The translations under genes and the position numbers were made by a program. This document shows, piece by piece, positions 1 through 13,735 of a stretch of DNA of 64,000 bases. The notes under the pieces are model-generated. The model was given only the letters and a program-made list of their open reading frames with translations, made no database searches and was not told where the DNA came from. The stretch's first letter is position 1; the number at the start of each line of letters is the position of its first letter. Source of the DNA: Pohlia nutans. Taxonomy: Eukaryota > Streptophyta > Bryopsida > Bryales > Mniaceae. The DNA is taken from assembly GCA_022496805.1 (NCBI GenBank), contig CM040087.1:4972001-5036000 (forward strand). Direction: 5' to 3'.

Positions 1-159
1 GTGGGCCACATTTACTTTACACCCGCTACAATTGAACATCACTTGATATTGAAACGAGGGGCTTACTTCTAAATGTCTTAAAAACTACGTACAATTAAAT
101 TTCCTAATCCTTATAATGTGTATTACAAAGTTATTACAATGACATAAGTTTTTACTTGT

Positions 160-421
160 GGGATGCACTCTATACTATGTTTAAGAATCACATGCATTCA
201 TGACCCCCTCTAAAAACCCCTTGTATACGAGGGGTTATATGTTTAAAAACCTTTGTATTCAAATTAAATTTGCCTTAAATATATGTTTATTGTAAGTATA
301 CATCAAATATTTTCAACTCTAAATATGTTTATTGTATGTATACGTAATACATCAATGTTCAAATTATTACCCCTTTTGTGCACTCATGTATACTTGTACA
401 TATATAGTATAGTGCACCCCC
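160..421. repeat. MITE-like inverted-repeat element, copy A
   Basis: The ends are imperfect inverted repeats built on GGGRTGCACTMTA. The interior carries GTATAC-rich words, including CTTGTATACGAGG. A second copy lies in the opposite orientation at 28398-28658 and shares the same end, the TGTATACGAGGGG block and the TTATTGTATGTATACGTAA block. No ORF is credible. The transposon superfamily is not assigned because the target duplication is unclear. Confidence 0.6.
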
Positions 422-2010
422 GGGATTTTTTTATTGGACCTATAAATCCATTAGAGGTGTGTTTTGTGAATCTTCTTATCTCGACACCCTTTTGAGCAGC
501 CATTAAACATCCATTAGTGAATTTCGTAATACTTAGACTACTCAATGAAGAAGGCAATTTCGTAAATAATTTTGATAACTTTAATAAAATTTGAAGTGTT
601 CATAATTTGAAAAATTTGTTACACACTTTTTCAAAAACGTCATAAATTTTCAACTTTAGGACACTAAGAGAAATTTTATATTTAGATTTGATCTTGGATT
701 TATTTCAGTTTCTGCAAACTCCGAAGAGTAAACTATTCTTACATCTAAGGTGAGTGGGCAACTAATTGACACCGACCATAAACAAACTCCTGTAATTACT
801 TTATCAATGATATTTCACTATGCCAAAAATCAACAATCAGTAAAATAATTATGACTTTGAATCACTACTTGAACTTACTTCATTTATAAAGATTATGTTT
901 ATTCTATGATTCTTTATATTCCTTTGGGACATATTCACTGTCAACTTTAGCCCAAGTTTATTGTCACAGATAGGAAACCTAAACCATGGACTTTGAAAAT
1001 TCATAACTTATTCAATATAACTCCAAATTCATGATTCAACAAGGGGTAGATTTAGAATTGATTTGCTAATTCATTCAAACTATCACATTGCATCTTATAT
1101 TACCATTAATAAGTGCAATGGTCAAAGTGTCAGTTTATGGCATGTCCACCTTAAATGTTGAATCTTCCTTTCTTATAAAGTAATGGCTTGATGAATGGAA
1201 TATTTTAAATTTTAATGTCTTTTATAATTATTGGAAAGAGAGTCTAAAAAGAAGAAGATAGAACCGTATTCTCTCAATCACCAAGAGGTCAATACTAGGC
1301 TTCACAATTTCACCAATTATTGAGATGAGTCAATTTTTTAAAGTCTAGAGACCATTCATCATTTTAATATTTAGCTTTTATAATACACAATCCATTATTT
1401 AGTGCTTGTCACAATGAGGTAATGGACTAAAGGTTAAAGATTTCAGTTATTGCTTATTGCTTTTCAAGAATTCCTAATTGATAAGGTAAGGTTATGGCAT
1501 TTGTATTTGTGGTCTTTCATTGGTGAAAAGCTCAAGAATTTTGAAGACTGCTAATATCTTACATTGAAGCCAAGATATGAAACTTTAATGAACCTTTTAG
1601 GCTTGCAGCAATTAGAAACTGCCTTTACAAATACGTTAACCTACTTTTAAAAATTTCAAAAAGAAATAAGGTTGAAAACCCCCATAACTTAACTGCCTAC
1701 TCCTCAAAGAACATCACGTTGATGTCATCAACAACTGCTATTCATCACCCACTTATAATTCAAACATTAGCTATCTACAAAATATGTGTTTTTTTGATGC
1801 AATTCAAAATATTTTTGTATTAAATAAAACACCAGTTATATTCCATAAAATAAACATGAATATCTTTTCACTTTCAAAATTCATACAAAATACACTTTTT
1901 GAATATATATATATATATATATCAATATATGTTATATTATATTTTCATGAATCTTGAAAACATTTCCAAGTTTATTTTCTTTGTTTTCTAAACACAACTT
2001 AAATTGGCAG

Positions 2011-2215
2011 TTTAATCCATGAAGGACCAAAAAGCCCAAATTAACCTCATTTTTTTTTAACAATTTTGAATAAATCCTATGTGAAGGTCATTTTGTTCAA
2101 ATTTATTTATTATTATTTAATTTTTATTAACACATACAATGTTTTTCACTAATTCCAATGATATAATATTTGGTCCCATCTGGTTCAAAATGACCTAAAA
2201 TTATTAGGTGATGGA
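2011..2215. repeat. Degraded small TTAA-family MITE
   Basis: The left end (TTAATCCATGAAGGACCAAA, then AGCCCAAATT) matches the reverse complement of the right end of the 43016-43259 element. The inner words for the CACTAATTCCAATGATAT and TTTGGTCCCAT segments also match that family in reverse. The right end is lost. This is a relic with no coding potential. Confidence 0.5.
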
Positions 2216-2696
2216 GAATAAGGAGGTACCTAAAGGGTTGGTGTGTCAATTCTAGGCGTAAAATCACTACTCTATTGGACAAAAATTCCTCGACCACGGG
2301 TTGCAAAGCAAGTCTTGTGCTTAAAAAATAAAATAAAACAAGCAGTTACTCTACGAGGATCTTTGATTGGAATAGAACGGTGAAGAACGAGAATGCATTT
2401 CAATGGAATTATGAACGTAATAAATTTGCCCAAGAAAACGGGTGTCCCTGCAACGCCTCTTCCCTATGGTCAGAGCCAATAAAATTATGCTCTATATGAA
2501 TTATATGATTAATTGAAAAATTCATTTTTTGAACCGTAAATCCTTGATCCTTTTAGGGTTAAGGACATTCTACCATAAGTGACACCCACTATTCTGAGAC
2601 TCACTACTGTAGAGGTTTGACATTATCATACTGATTGGAAAAGACAAGCAACTTAAGATAAGCAGCTTCCAAAGGGCTTGCAGGGGGTCCAAAATT

Positions 2697-2764
2697 AGGC
2701 CTAATCCGTAGATTATGTATAATCCATAGATAATGTACAATCCGTAGATTATGCCTAATCCCAT
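2697..2764. repeat. Short tandem repeat (about 17-18 bp unit, 4 copies)
   Basis: Four imperfect units of the type AATCCGTAGATTATG follow one another. A small reverse-strand ORF across them (repeating Tyr-Ile-Ile-Tyr-Gly-Leu) is an artefact of this periodicity. Confidence 0.7.
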
Positions 2765-3212
2765 AATCTACACTATCGGCAGATTTTGCGTCGTCGTCGT
2801 CTTCCTCCTCGATCTGCCATAGCCATGTGCACCTCGCTCACGAGCTCTACCTGCCTTCCATCGTTGCTCTTCTCTACCGCATTTTAGTCCTCAAGTTCTC
2901 AACCAACCCTTCGCAACCAACGCTCGTCGAATAGTACGTCAACGCGCAAACATTTTGAGCTCTGAATCGTGCGATTTGACCTGCGTTTGACAATGCTGTC
3001 CATGTTTCCGCGTCGGTGATCTACTCCGTACTTTCGCCGGTTTGCCGGAGTGAGTGTCTCCTAGGTCAACTTCGAACTAAAAATAGCACACTACTTTGCT
3101 TCTAGAGTACTGATAGAGCTCACGATGCATTGCGAGGTGATAGGATGCGAATTGGAGTTTAGAGCGGGGGAGCGGTTCCGAGGTTAGGATCCTTTGAGCG
3201 AGCGAGGAAGCG

Positions 3213-4871
3213 ATGTTGAGCGGGGAGCGGGGACGGTTGTTAACCAATGTGAGGCAGAGGTACAGTTTCTCCCCCGACTATGGAGGGGAGCTGGGAGTTG
3301 GACCGGTTCCGACGTCCGGTAATTCTCCCTCCGAGCCTGCGCTCCTGCGGCGCACGGCGGAGAATCTCCTGTGGCTCGCCGCAGCCGTGTTCGCAATCTA
3401 CTACGGCGATTCTCGCCACCATCTCTTTCATGTCTTGTTCTACGACTCGCGCATTCGCAGGTTAGTTGGAATCATCTTAGTTTGAATTTTTTTTTCTTAT
3501 ACTACCGACATCTTGATTCTTGATCTTCAATTCTTTGTTATTGGTAGACTGAAGTTGCTAAACTACGAACTCTTGTGCTTCCTACGGCACAGCTTTGTAG
3601 TTGCAATTGTGACACTTGAATTTTCTATTATTAGAACGGTCATATTTTTAAATATTTTTGTTAGTATAGGAATCCAACGCACCGAGGAATGCATTATTTG
3701 AATATCATATGCAAAGGTTACGAAGGTTCAAAATTATTGGTAGATAATCTAAAGTGGATCCAAGATTCGATGTTTAGGTGGTGTAGAGTTGACAGATGTT
3801 GATGTGGTGTACATTCTCAAGATCAAGATGTACTGTACATTTTGCAAGATTACGTTTAGGGCTCAGGTGTTGCAATTGCGTGTGATTTACCTTATTGATG
3901 ATGTAGATCGTTTTGTTACAGTCTGATCTAGAAAACAAAAATCTTTAGGGATAGTAATTTACTAGTTTTTTAAGTTTCGAATTTAATTTAATTTGATTTG
4001 ATTTTTACACCATCCATTTAGTGTTATTATAATAACGTGTCATAGGTTAAATGAACATATTTTTTGGTTAAATAATGTACTTGGTTTGACCTGGTGACCA
4101 TCAAAAGAAGAGGAAGAGAAGCTTTCGAGGGAATAGTCATTTAAATCAACTCCTATTTGACAATCTGTTGTGTGGTCCAATACAGGTTACCATTTCAGCT
4201 GGGCTTAATATGTCTCGCAATAAACGCAGTGATCTTTACGTACTTGGCAGTATGGTTGCGGCATATCCTCAAAACAGAGGACAAATGGGAGCTGATTGCA
4301 CCCGCCGCAATCCCCACTGCCACCGTAGTGGGACTGACATCATTCCTCCTGTAAGTATTTTCCTTTTTGCAAGAACGAGTGAATTGTGACTACCTTTTTA
4401 GAGAGTTGCGAGTTCTTATTGATTGGCACTTCTTGGTTTCTCCGCATTAACTTGGTAATTTTGAAATATTTTGTGAATCTACCTCGGACAGTATTTCTGA
4501 ACTAAAACTACGCTAGTGGCATACCATAATACAAAATTGAGTAACAGAAGTGATTCTGACCAATCTTTGATGAGTTTAACAGGAGCTCTTTTTCGTATGT
4601 TAATCTGTGTGCTTTTGCTTGTCGACAGATTTTCAATTGCCCTTTGGCCAATTTGGGGCTTCTTGACCCTCCCACTGCTGGTGAGCTCTTCAACATATCA
4701 TTGAGTGAAGATTTTTGAGTTTTCTCTGCTTTTGCAGATTTATCTGTTTTTGAGGTTTCTTTCTAATTCCAGTACGCTCTGTACTTGCAGTTTACGTTAT
4801 TCATGGCGTTCGTCGTGATTTCTCCATACCTTCCACCTTATGGTTATGGGGACTCCCTACGCTCGGATTAA
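3213..4871 (+). CDS. TMEM128-like four-helix membrane protein
   Basis: Four exons, 3213-3460, 4186-4350, 4629-4680 and 4791-4871, join in phase through GT-AG introns and give 181 residues ending at TAA. The family (human TMEM128, 165 aa) consists of small ER or Golgi-type membrane proteins of unknown biochemical role. Four hydrophobic segments are visible: around residues 49-66 (ENLLWLAAAVFAIYYGD), 86-106 (QLGLICLAINAVIFTYLAVW), about 120-140 (after WELIAPAAIPT, the family's conserved stretch), and 148-172. The loop KTEDKWELIAPAAIPTAT and the motif LWPIWGFLTLPLLF match the conserved ALIPITTAT and LWHVWSFFTPLLLF blocks of the family. The start is the first ATG of a frame opening in GC-rich sequence. 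The N-terminal 45 residues are not conserved. Family assignment is firm; function is not known. Confidence 0.85.
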
Positions 4872-5430
4872 TATCTTGGTATGTGACGTGATGCCTGTGG
4901 AGCGTTGAAAAACGTGTGCTAGTGTAGGTCAATTTTACAAGCTGTTTGTCAGTTCAGCTCCCAGCATCGTTCTGGTTTTTTATATACTATATGTATATAT
5001 TGTCTACTTATTTCTCCAGGGCAGAAAGAATCCCTCTGCCTGGTAATATAGTTGCTTTTATTCATTACATTCTCGACGGTGGAGTAGATGTGACTCTTTG
5101 GGATCTCGATATAAAATATTCATTAGAAATTTCCATCACTAATCCATAATCCCATTGTAACAACTGTTATTTATATGTACTACTACATAGTTTACTAGCA
5201 GGTTTGGCAAAAAATAATTCTAGAAGCATTTGCCTAAATTTTTGGGAAATTGTTGCCATCTTTTGCCAAATATAATGTAAATTATAATTCAAAATTGCCT
5301 AAAAGTGAGAAATTGTTACTTTCCACTAGATTTTCACTAAGTTTGGAGGCATTTGTGCATTTTATTGGAGAGAAGGTGTTCCTCTTGTAATCAAGTTCAT
5401 TTACATTAGTCCACAAAGAATATGGATTAA

Positions 5431-5791
5431 CCCTTAAACGTCAAGAGGGCTTGAACGGGGCAGCCCGGAAGGCATCTATATTTTTTTGGGGAAAATAATA
5501 ATAATAATAGTAATAATAATATTTTATTTATCTTTGCAAAAATGGCTCTCCAGTGCACTGCTGGCTAGCACTGTGGCACTTCAGCTGCCCCAACCTTAAA
5601 ACTTGTTCAATTTGATAACTTTGATTGCTTACCAACGATTCCACAATCTCTCAAATGAGGCGAAAATTTGAAATTTAGATCGCTTTTTCAGTAGCTTTCC
5701 AACGCAACAAGTCTCGCTTGATTTGGTTGAGAAATCAACTTATTTCTTCATTATTCTCTTTTAAATAAGCCTATGGGGCTTACCTTGACCT
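5431..5791. mobile_element. TTAA-flanked non-autonomous element
   Basis: It is bounded by TTAA at 5427-5430 and 5792-5795. Both ends, read inward, carry a TTAAA-x-GTCAAG motif (left CCCTTAAACGTCAAG; right, reversed, AGGTCAAGG). The right TTAA is also the left TTAA of the next element. No ORF of note. It belongs to the same size and type class as 29222-29455, which shares the GTGGGGCTT subterminal word. Confidence 0.55.
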
Positions 5792-5795
5792 TTAA

Positions 5796-6330
5796 CCCCT
5801 AAAGGACCAATCAACCATATTATGCTTGTTTTTTGGTCAAACGCCCCAAAAATCAAGTGTTTTAACTTTATTGTACTTGGTGTTTTCATTAGATGTTTAA
5901 GTTAGTTATGATACATCTTTTGACCGTTGGGATTGGAGAATAGACTTCATTTGAAGATTTTCCAGCGTCGAGAAATTTGAATTTTGAGTGTCCAAAATAC
6001 AAAGGGATTTCTAAAGATGCTCCTATCATAGGTCTCTTTTAATTTCTTCACTTTCAGTTTTTTACTCCTTGTAGATATAACTTTTATCTACCTTAAATAT
6101 AATTTTTGATATTAAATTTGACAAAAATATATTTATTTTGAAATTTTCCCTTGTTTACATAATAAAATTTGTAAATACTCAAAATATCTTCGAATCATGT
6201 TGAAAATTTTGCCATACCTTCATAATGTTAATGACTATCTATGAAAAATTATAAATCATACAATGTGATATTTCAAGTACGCAAATTATAGTGCTTTGAC
6301 TTTGACAAAAGAGGTGAGGACCTTTAGGGG
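5796..6330. mobile_element. TTAA MITE with CCCCTAAAGGACC termini
   Basis: It starts CCCCTAAAGGACCAATC after TTAA (5792-5795) and ends GACCTTTAGGGG before TTAA (6331-6334). The interior is AT-rich and non-coding. This is one of at least ten related elements in the window; termini starting CCC and TTAA targets resemble the piggyBac superfamily (inference). Confidence 0.75.
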
Positions 6331-8355
6331 TTAAGGGTTAAGAAGTAGCAAGACTCTAAGTGAGGCTTTTGAAATGCGTCCTACACAGATTTTTGGAGTT
6401 CAATTGATCATAGAAGATGAAGTTTTAAAGAATTGCATTTAATTAACTAAAGTTGAGAAATGAAGTCTTCTTTCACCAACAAGTTTTGTGTCAAAATAGG
6501 TCTTTATGCAAAAGATATGGACAAAACAATGCAACCATGTAAAGGTCGAAAAATCAAAATGTGTTCTTAACAGTTTTTCAAAGCTCATTTGCGCACAAAA
6601 AATCAATTTTTTTGGAATTTTGTTGATCTAAAAAAAGTTTAGAAATCAAGTAATCTTTCACCTCCAACAAATTTTATTTCATTTGAAGACTTTATGCAAA
6701 AACTATGCGTATTATAAAAATGAAGACTAACTAGGTGCTTCACCTCAAAGTTCACCTAAGGTAGAGGTACCTAAAACCATCACGAACCTTAAACCACCAA
6801 CTTCTACACCATTCCTTCATTTTAGGGAGGAAATGTAAGTTATTAGTACATGACTTAACTTTTGAGCAATTCATGCATAAGTCATGTAATGAAAGTCTAC
6901 CTTTTCTTCCCGAAATGAAAGAGGGGTGTAGAAGTTGGTAGTTTTAGGTGTTGTGGTGGTAATAGGTTATTCAACCTTATCCCACATGCATTGTTGGATA
7001 CAACTTCACTCCACTTGTATAAAGCACAAAGCATTTTAAGGTGCCGAACTTACTTTTTGAATTTTAATTAATTATTAGGCAGCAAGGTGCTGAACTTGCG
7101 AGTAAACTACGCTACTATGACCCATGTTGCCACAATTATGACAGTCTAAGCTTTAATTTTGTGATAGTTTTGCCTAATATGTATAATTTTTAATAATGAA
7201 AATGCTTTGAAGTTCAATATTTATTGTTCCATAGCTTTTAAAACAAATTTGGATGTTTTTTCTTTTTCTTTTTTTGAGGATTTCTAATGTATTAATAACT
7301 CTCGTATGTCTTACAAAATAATGCATGTTTAAATCTCCATTTTGGGCCTATATTTTATTTTAAATAATTTTTTCTTAACAAAAACACATTGAAATTCGCT
7401 ATCATCTATTTCGTAAATTGGGATTAAGTGAAGTATGGTACGGGCATCCAAAAGTGTTGCTTGATCATATGTTCACTTTGTTTATATTCCTTTAATGAAT
7501 ATGTGCTTATTGTTGATGTTTGAAGTAGTTGTAAAACATGTACCATAAACGCTTTTATTTTTACAATCTTTGCATACAATATTCAAATGATGCATTCTTT
7601 AGTATGTTGAAATCCTTTTTTAGTTGTCAATAAGAAATATAAGAGTTTAATTAGTTTCAATAATGATAAATATTAATAGAAAAACTTATTGAGTTTAGGT
7701 GTCCCTATTTTATGTCGGGTCGTCACAACTACCATATTCAATTTACAATTATGACAAAAGTACTTTAAAATTTAGTACCTTTCACCTTGTAGGTCCCAAA
7801 TGTGCACATCCCCTCTTCTAAGTTTTTTTTTTAAATATCAATAACATCTCATTTTTGGTCCACAGTTTAATTTGTGCTAAATCTTACTTTTGGTTGCTTT
7901 TTGTGCATTTTGATGACTACACTTCGGGGATTCTAACTCAATTAAAAATCCCAAATTAATCCCTAAGTGTCCCAAGCTTTTTTGGGCTAAAAAGCATCAT
8001 AGCTTTTGATGTGTTATAGGTCTAAATGTAAGTGAGGCATATAAATCTCATCCGTAGAATCTTGTAATATACATGTTGTAAATGATGTGAATCAAATTTG
8101 GTCATTTGGTCACATAAATTGCAAGATCATAATGTTTGTGTTAAAAACAAATGTTGAAATTTTTCTAACTACCCATTAGAGGTGAAATTCGTTTTCAAAA
8201 CTACTCAAATGAAAAAACTTTAAACTTTAAAGTGGTTCAAAATCATCATATAAACACATTGGTACTAAAATAAACTCATGGAAAAAAATTTGATGTGCCC
8301 TAATTTGACCTTGCAATGTCAAAAAGTAGTCCAAAAAGTGATCCATTTGCCTCGA

Positions 8356-8624
8356 CTCTAAATTCCCTGAGGACGTTAATGCAAGCACTATTCACCAATG
8401 GGTCACATTTTTTGAAATTTTCATTTTGGGCACCCCAGGGTCTTTTTCTGGCAATTTTTTTTTGCAAATTTGGGGCCTACGACCCCAACTTGATCTGAAA
8501 GGGACCCTTTTGGGAATTTTAAACCCTTGGAAGCGGGGGTTGTTTTTTAAGGTGGGCCCCTATATGTACAAAATGGGGCGAAGTTTTTGTCCTCTTGCAT
8601 TAACGTCCCAGGGGGGATTTAGAG
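8356..8624. mobile_element. MITE with CTCTAAATCCC inverted termini, copy 1
   Basis: The termini are CTCTAAATTCCC and GGGGATTTAGAG. The interior contains the words GGCACCCCAGGGTCTTTT and GGCCTACGACCCCAACTT. A copy in the opposite orientation lies at 13736-13988 with the same order of words (GGTGCCCAAAA, GGGGCCGTAGG, GGGCCCAC). No credible coding sequence. Confidence 0.7.
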
Positions 8625-9528
8625 TCTTTGACCCATTTGACCCAATAAGCAAAAAGTGTCCATATCGTACATAAAGATTGAAGTGTTTTTATACAAGGTC
8701 TATAGAATACGATGTTTTGCCGGACAAATTTGGATTTCCAAAAATAAAATACAATGCACAATCAATGATTGAAGTTGTTGGATGAAATTGCAATTACATT
8801 TACATACATATTCAATTTTGTTCACCTGATGCAAAAACAACACGCAACTAGTCACATAGTCTTTACCTTAGTATTTACCCTAAATTTATTTTTATGGCTT
8901 GTTATTATTGTCTAATGGTGTAACTCCTCTAAACAAAGCGTTTTTTAGTCTTTTCCCTTGTGGCAGAGAATTGCACACAAAAGTTGACGCTTAAAAACCA
9001 CAACCATGATTACAAATCAATGAGTATATTTGTGGTGAGTTTTTCATTTGAAAAATCAACCGGACAAGTTGAAGACAATATCACCCACTAGAATCCAACA
9101 CCTAATTCATTGTTTGAGACATCACACATATCCACTACACAAATTGTGATTTAGGGTCCGGAACACTATTTCTCAACAAACATTATTTAACTTTCAATTT
9201 GGAGATATAGTGACCTAGTATACTGTAAAATTTAAAATGATAAAAACTTCATGTAATCCTTTTGGATGTAATGTTCAATGAAAAATGGCAGTACTGTATC
9301 ACAACATTGTACTAGTAAATCACTAAATCACAATCTTGTAGTAGAAAGACTAAGGACCTGATTAGAATCAAAATTGACTACAGTTAAGCTTTAGGTTCAA
9401 CGTAACCATGTACTCAATGTACACAAATTGGATGCAAAATACATACCAATAAGTGTGCACTTTTTGAGGCTCTGTCAAGCATAACAGATGATGCACAGGA
9501 CTCACTTGCAGGAGGGGAGAGGATTCAG

Positions 9529-12500
9529 TTAAGCATCTAAAGGATAGAGAGCCGTTTGTATTCTGCGAAGAGCGACCTTGATACGCTCTTTGAGATTTTC
9601 ATCCTTACACTCAATGCCTTTTTTGGCATGGTCGACAGTGGCCAGCGTCCCATCTACATTAACAGTCAACGTTTGTTGCTTCTCATCTAATGCAACGTCG
9701 CCAAACAAAGAGACTAGCAGGGAATGCACTATCTTGATCTCATCTTTCTCTAACCTGGCATCTTTCGCGCGGCCGACGGCGAACATGGACTGGGAGTCCA
9801 GCTTCAAGATCATAGCCACCACAGAGTCAGCCACCATGTCACTGATGGGGTCCGACACCCACTGCAAGATCACATAATCCGCTCCTTCGTGCGTGACGGT
9901 CAGATTCCCATGCACTTTCAGAGTGGGACTGTCTGCCTTGGCCACAGCCTCCACTTGCTCATACATCTGCTGCAACCGGTGCCGCAGCACCGTGAAGGTG
10001 CCCTTGTACGGCACCGATTGCCGCTGCATGACGCTGCCCGTGGACAGCTGCGTGAAGCTGTGCAGGTCGTCCGGCGCCATGAGCTGGTACGTGAAGCCCT
10101 TGCGCACCAACAACCCGCTGACCACGTCACCTTCCTTGGCCGGCTTCTCCGCGAGGCGACCCACGGCTTTCGCAATCTTCTCCCCCTTGAAAAACATCTC
10201 CACAGTTTGGCAGTTCTTCGGTGACAGCACCTTCACGTTCTGGTCTGCGAATTGCGTGATCAGCTTGGCTTTCAAGCGCCCCATCTCGTTCGCCTCACCG
10301 TGCACCAGAATGATGTTGGGAGGCCTGAGCTCGTGCAGGAACGCACTTGTTTGCGTGAAATCCGCGTGTGCAGAGAACGATATGTAATGCACTCGCATGT
10401 TGAGCGGTACCACCAGGCCGCTCAGCAGTGTCACCTCCTTGGGCTCGTTCATGATGGCCTTCGACAGAGTCCCCTCCACCACGTACCCCGGGATGACACA
10501 CGAGTTCTTCTTCTCTTGGCACCAAATGTCGAACAGTTGTCTTGATAGCCCACTTTGAAGACTCCCCGGCGATGCCATCACCACCACAGGGCCAACGTCG
10601 TCAAATTCGTCAATGCTTTTCAAGGGATGAATGTGCCTGAAGTCGAAGGGGTTGGAGACCTGCTCTCCAGGAATTCATCAACACATATCAGACAATATCC
10701 TTCACAGTAGTGTTAACCCTCCAGACTGGGGTGTTAGCGAGTTGGAAGTTAACTAACCTATTGTGTGGCCTGCACTTGCAATGTCACTAATTGAGAGCCA
10801 GGCTTTCAAGTTAGCTGACTGGGCTACTACTTGGTGGATTTAGCACTTGAAACCATTAGAATAGGCATAATTAGTTTACTTGTCCAAAATCGGGAGTTAA
10901 GTTAACTGACAGTGGAAATGGATGTAAATTCATTACAAGAAGGTTAGCACCAATTTGGTGACTGACACAACTAGGGCAGTGCGGGCATTAGGTAATTCCA
11001 GTTAGCTAAATTGCTACTTGCTTGGTGATGGCGGGGGCTAAGAGAGAGAAAACGTGAACACATGTAGGTTGAAGCAAGGTATGTGAGTTAAGAGTCACTG
11101 GCCTGGAGTGCACTGTGACTACACTAGACTCAAGAAATTAATAATCTGAGAAAAATGTACCTCGAACTGCTTCTGAATACGGTCATTCATTGCATTGATG
11201 TACGTCTGATACACTGCCATGCATTTCTTCGCAAGAGGGGATGCGTAGTAGATAGGTATGTGTTGAAGCTCAGGGTGCGCTTCCCAATATTCATCAAGAA
11301 TCAAAAGCAGCTCTTGTGCTCGTCCAAGGGCGAAGGCAGGAATCAAGACCTTACCACCCTGTTGATAGATCATTCAATTATCATATATGTTACAGGCCAT
11401 TCGAGGATAAAAGGAACCTGGACAAGAGAATCAGAGAACAACAAGACAAGTACCTCACCTGCAATTGACTCCAGAAATCAAATAAACAGCAAAATCAAAA
11501 CACGACAAATAACGACAAACTCGCTTACGCAAGTATCAGAAGCCCAAAGGATCCAAAAGACCTCATCTTCTTAGCCAAAAAGTGTGGATTCTTCAGACTT
11601 TGAAGGCCAGAAAAATGCTTCTAACTTGTTAAGTGGAAGTGTAGGATAGAGCGAACAGCACGCATGCAGTAAGGACCCGTCTAGGGCTGTGGAAAAGAAG
11701 GTTAAAAAGGACAGTATCTTATACCTGAGTAACAGTTTGAGCAACGGTATCAGTGAATCTTCTTTCTCGCATGATACGTGGTTGATGAATTTGCACACCA
11801 TATGTGGATTCAATGATGCAGACATCGGGCGAAAAGTGAGGCATTTCAGCAGCACGAAGATGGCGATCTTCCTCACATGAGTAATCCCCAGTATAGAGAA
11901 CTCGCATGCCAGCTATATCTACCATGAACATGGCTGCACCCAACACATGGCCTGCTGTATAACACCAGAACCGAATTCCATTCACTTCCATGGTTTGATG
12001 AAAGTCGATGACCTGCCAACATCAAAGTGAAGACCTTATAATTCAGCTCAGTTGCAATACAGGTGTAAACCCATGCAAACCTGGAAAGTCTCAAGAGAAT
12101 TGATCATTGCCTGATACTGCAATATCTCGTCAGAACTTTACTCACCTCAATTTTCTCCATTGTTCGCGCAATATCGTGTTCATCATATAACATGTCGTCC
12201 ACTGACACCTTACTGATTTTGACGAAATCCGATAAAAGAAGCTTGTAGATGGCTTTGGTGGCATGTGTCATAAACACCCTCCCTTTGAAGTTGGTCTGCC
12301 AATCCACAAACTCTCCGCTCAAAAGAATCCAACTGAGCTATAATGCATCACATAATTCATCCTCAAAACTATCAAAAAGAATGCATACTGACACCGGTCA
12401 GCACCCTGACCTTCTCCAGGAAATAAGGAAGAGATGCACAATGGTCGAGATGAAAACTGCACAATGGAAAATGAAAGTGTGTGTCAGAAAAATCTAGCTA

Positions 12501-13273
12501 ATCACATCCACAGACACTCAAACCAGCTCCCATAAACAATAAAAACATTATGAAGATCCTTGAATTCAGCTCCTCACACCCTGCTATTCAATGATATCCT
12601 CTAACATCGACTTTCTTCAAAGCACTTTCACTATTATGTTGAGTTGAAAGCAAAGTCATCATGGCTCTAAAGTTGCCCAGGAACACGAGCCGTGTTAGTC
12701 AATAACTCAGGGTCTTATTAGTAAGTTATTAGTCAACTCAGGAGTTATTCTGGTAATTTGTTGGTCGAATAGAAAGACCGCAACCTCAACTGCTCTCAAG
12801 AATGTTATTGACACCAATGCAAAATCCTAACCCTAAATTGCATTGAACTAAAAGTAACTCACTGCGTCACGAGTAGAACGTCAATGCTGATGGGATCTAT
12901 TTCGTCGAAGTAGGGTAACGCTGCCATGCCAGAATAGCCAGGGTGGATTCCACAATCAAACTGCAAAAAAAAACACTCACAAAGCAAAACCCTGCATCAT
13001 CAATACAAGTTGAAATTCTAGCAATTGAAACATTGTAGGGAGGCTATTAGATTAGTGTATTTATAAAAACCAAACGTCAATGTGATAAAACCCTAGGGTA
13101 TCATTTTCCGTAAAGAAAAAATTGGTTAAGGGGTTACGTACCATGACAGTCTTGCCCTTGTAGGTCATGTACACACACGAACGCCCGACCTCGTTTCCGG
13201 CGCCAAGCGGGGTGACCTCGAGCTTGTCCCCTTCCCCTTTCACAACCGTCGCCGAATCCTTGCGCTTCGACAT
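9529..13273 (-). CDS. CPSF73-I: CPSF73-I, mRNA 3'-end processing endonuclease
   Basis: This is the catalytic subunit of the cleavage and polyadenylation specificity factor. It cuts nuclear pre-mRNA (and histone pre-mRNA in animals) before polyadenylation. Seven exons (13273-13142, 12960-12863, 12456-12411, 12295-12146, 12012-11725, 11358-11161, 10659-9529) join in phase into 680 residues, close to the human (684) and Arabidopsis (693) lengths. The metallo-beta-lactamase and beta-CASP signature is complete: HFHLDH at 77-82 (split by an intron inside codon 77), His164 in GHVLGAAMF, Asp185 in [28 protein letters not shown], His402 in FSAHADF and His424 in ILVHGE. The C-terminal domain follows in the long last exon. 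The start at MSKRKDS is the first family-like ATG; an upstream in-frame TTG was not used. All zinc ligands are intact, so the gene looks functional. The assignment to I rather than the CPSF73-II paralogue rests on length and the conserved C-terminus. Confidence 0.96.
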
Positions 13274-13735
13274 GGCGCCGATCAACTTGCCCTAATCAAT
13301 CCAAAACGAGAAAAACTCAATGAAAAAAATCTTTGCAATTGGATTTTCAGTTTGAGTCCAAGAAAATTGAAGTGGAAAAAAGGAAAACCTCGGATTGGAA
13401 TGCAAACCGAGCTCGTCACCGCATTTTTTACAGGTAAACACTCACTTGATTCTGCGCTTTCAATCTCTTGGTAGCACGTATCTTCCAAGGCAAAAAAGAA
13501 ATATTGTTTTGCTTCAGTGCCTACACTACTACTACTACTACTACAGAGATTGTTGCTTCCGATGCAGCTGAAAAAATAACCAAAAAGGAAAAACCTAATG
13601 CAAATGCTAATGGGAACCCCCAGCAGGTTGCAGGAAGATCAATGGCGAGACGATTGTTGTTGGCGACACCAACGTGACTGCACGGAGTTATGTGCCCTTA
13701 TTGCTTCTCTTGTTAGAAAGGATTTCTCTAAATCC

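Larger units (their letters stand above)
1..3212. other. Gene-free AT-rich stretch upstream of the TMEM128-like gene
   Basis: No coding region is supported here. It holds MITE copy A (160-421), an (AT)n run near 1906-1921, a degraded TTAA-family fragment (about 2011-2215), and a short tandem array at 2697-2764 with four diverged units resembling AATCCGTAGATTATG. GC content rises from about 2790, which fits the promoter and 5' UTR of the gene starting at 3213. Confidence 0.6.
4872..9528. other. Intergenic repeat-rich stretch
   Basis: No gene is supported. It contains two abutting TTAA elements (5431-5791 and 5796-6330), a CTCTAAATCCC-type MITE (8356-8624), and a repeat at 8870-8960 related to 19560-19695. 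The rest is unassigned AT-rich DNA. Small ORFs inside the MITE have no codon support. Confidence 0.6.

Noticed and set aside
5796..5812. CCCCTAAA/TTTAGGGG at many sites, similar to the plant telomere repeat TTTAGGG
   Set aside because: The words occur singly at the ends of TTAA-flanked elements and never in tandem, so they are transposon termini and not interstitial telomeres.
9578..10545. Long plus-strand ORFs opposite CPSF73-I
   Set aside because: They are shadows of the GC-rich last exon of CPSF73-I and match no family.
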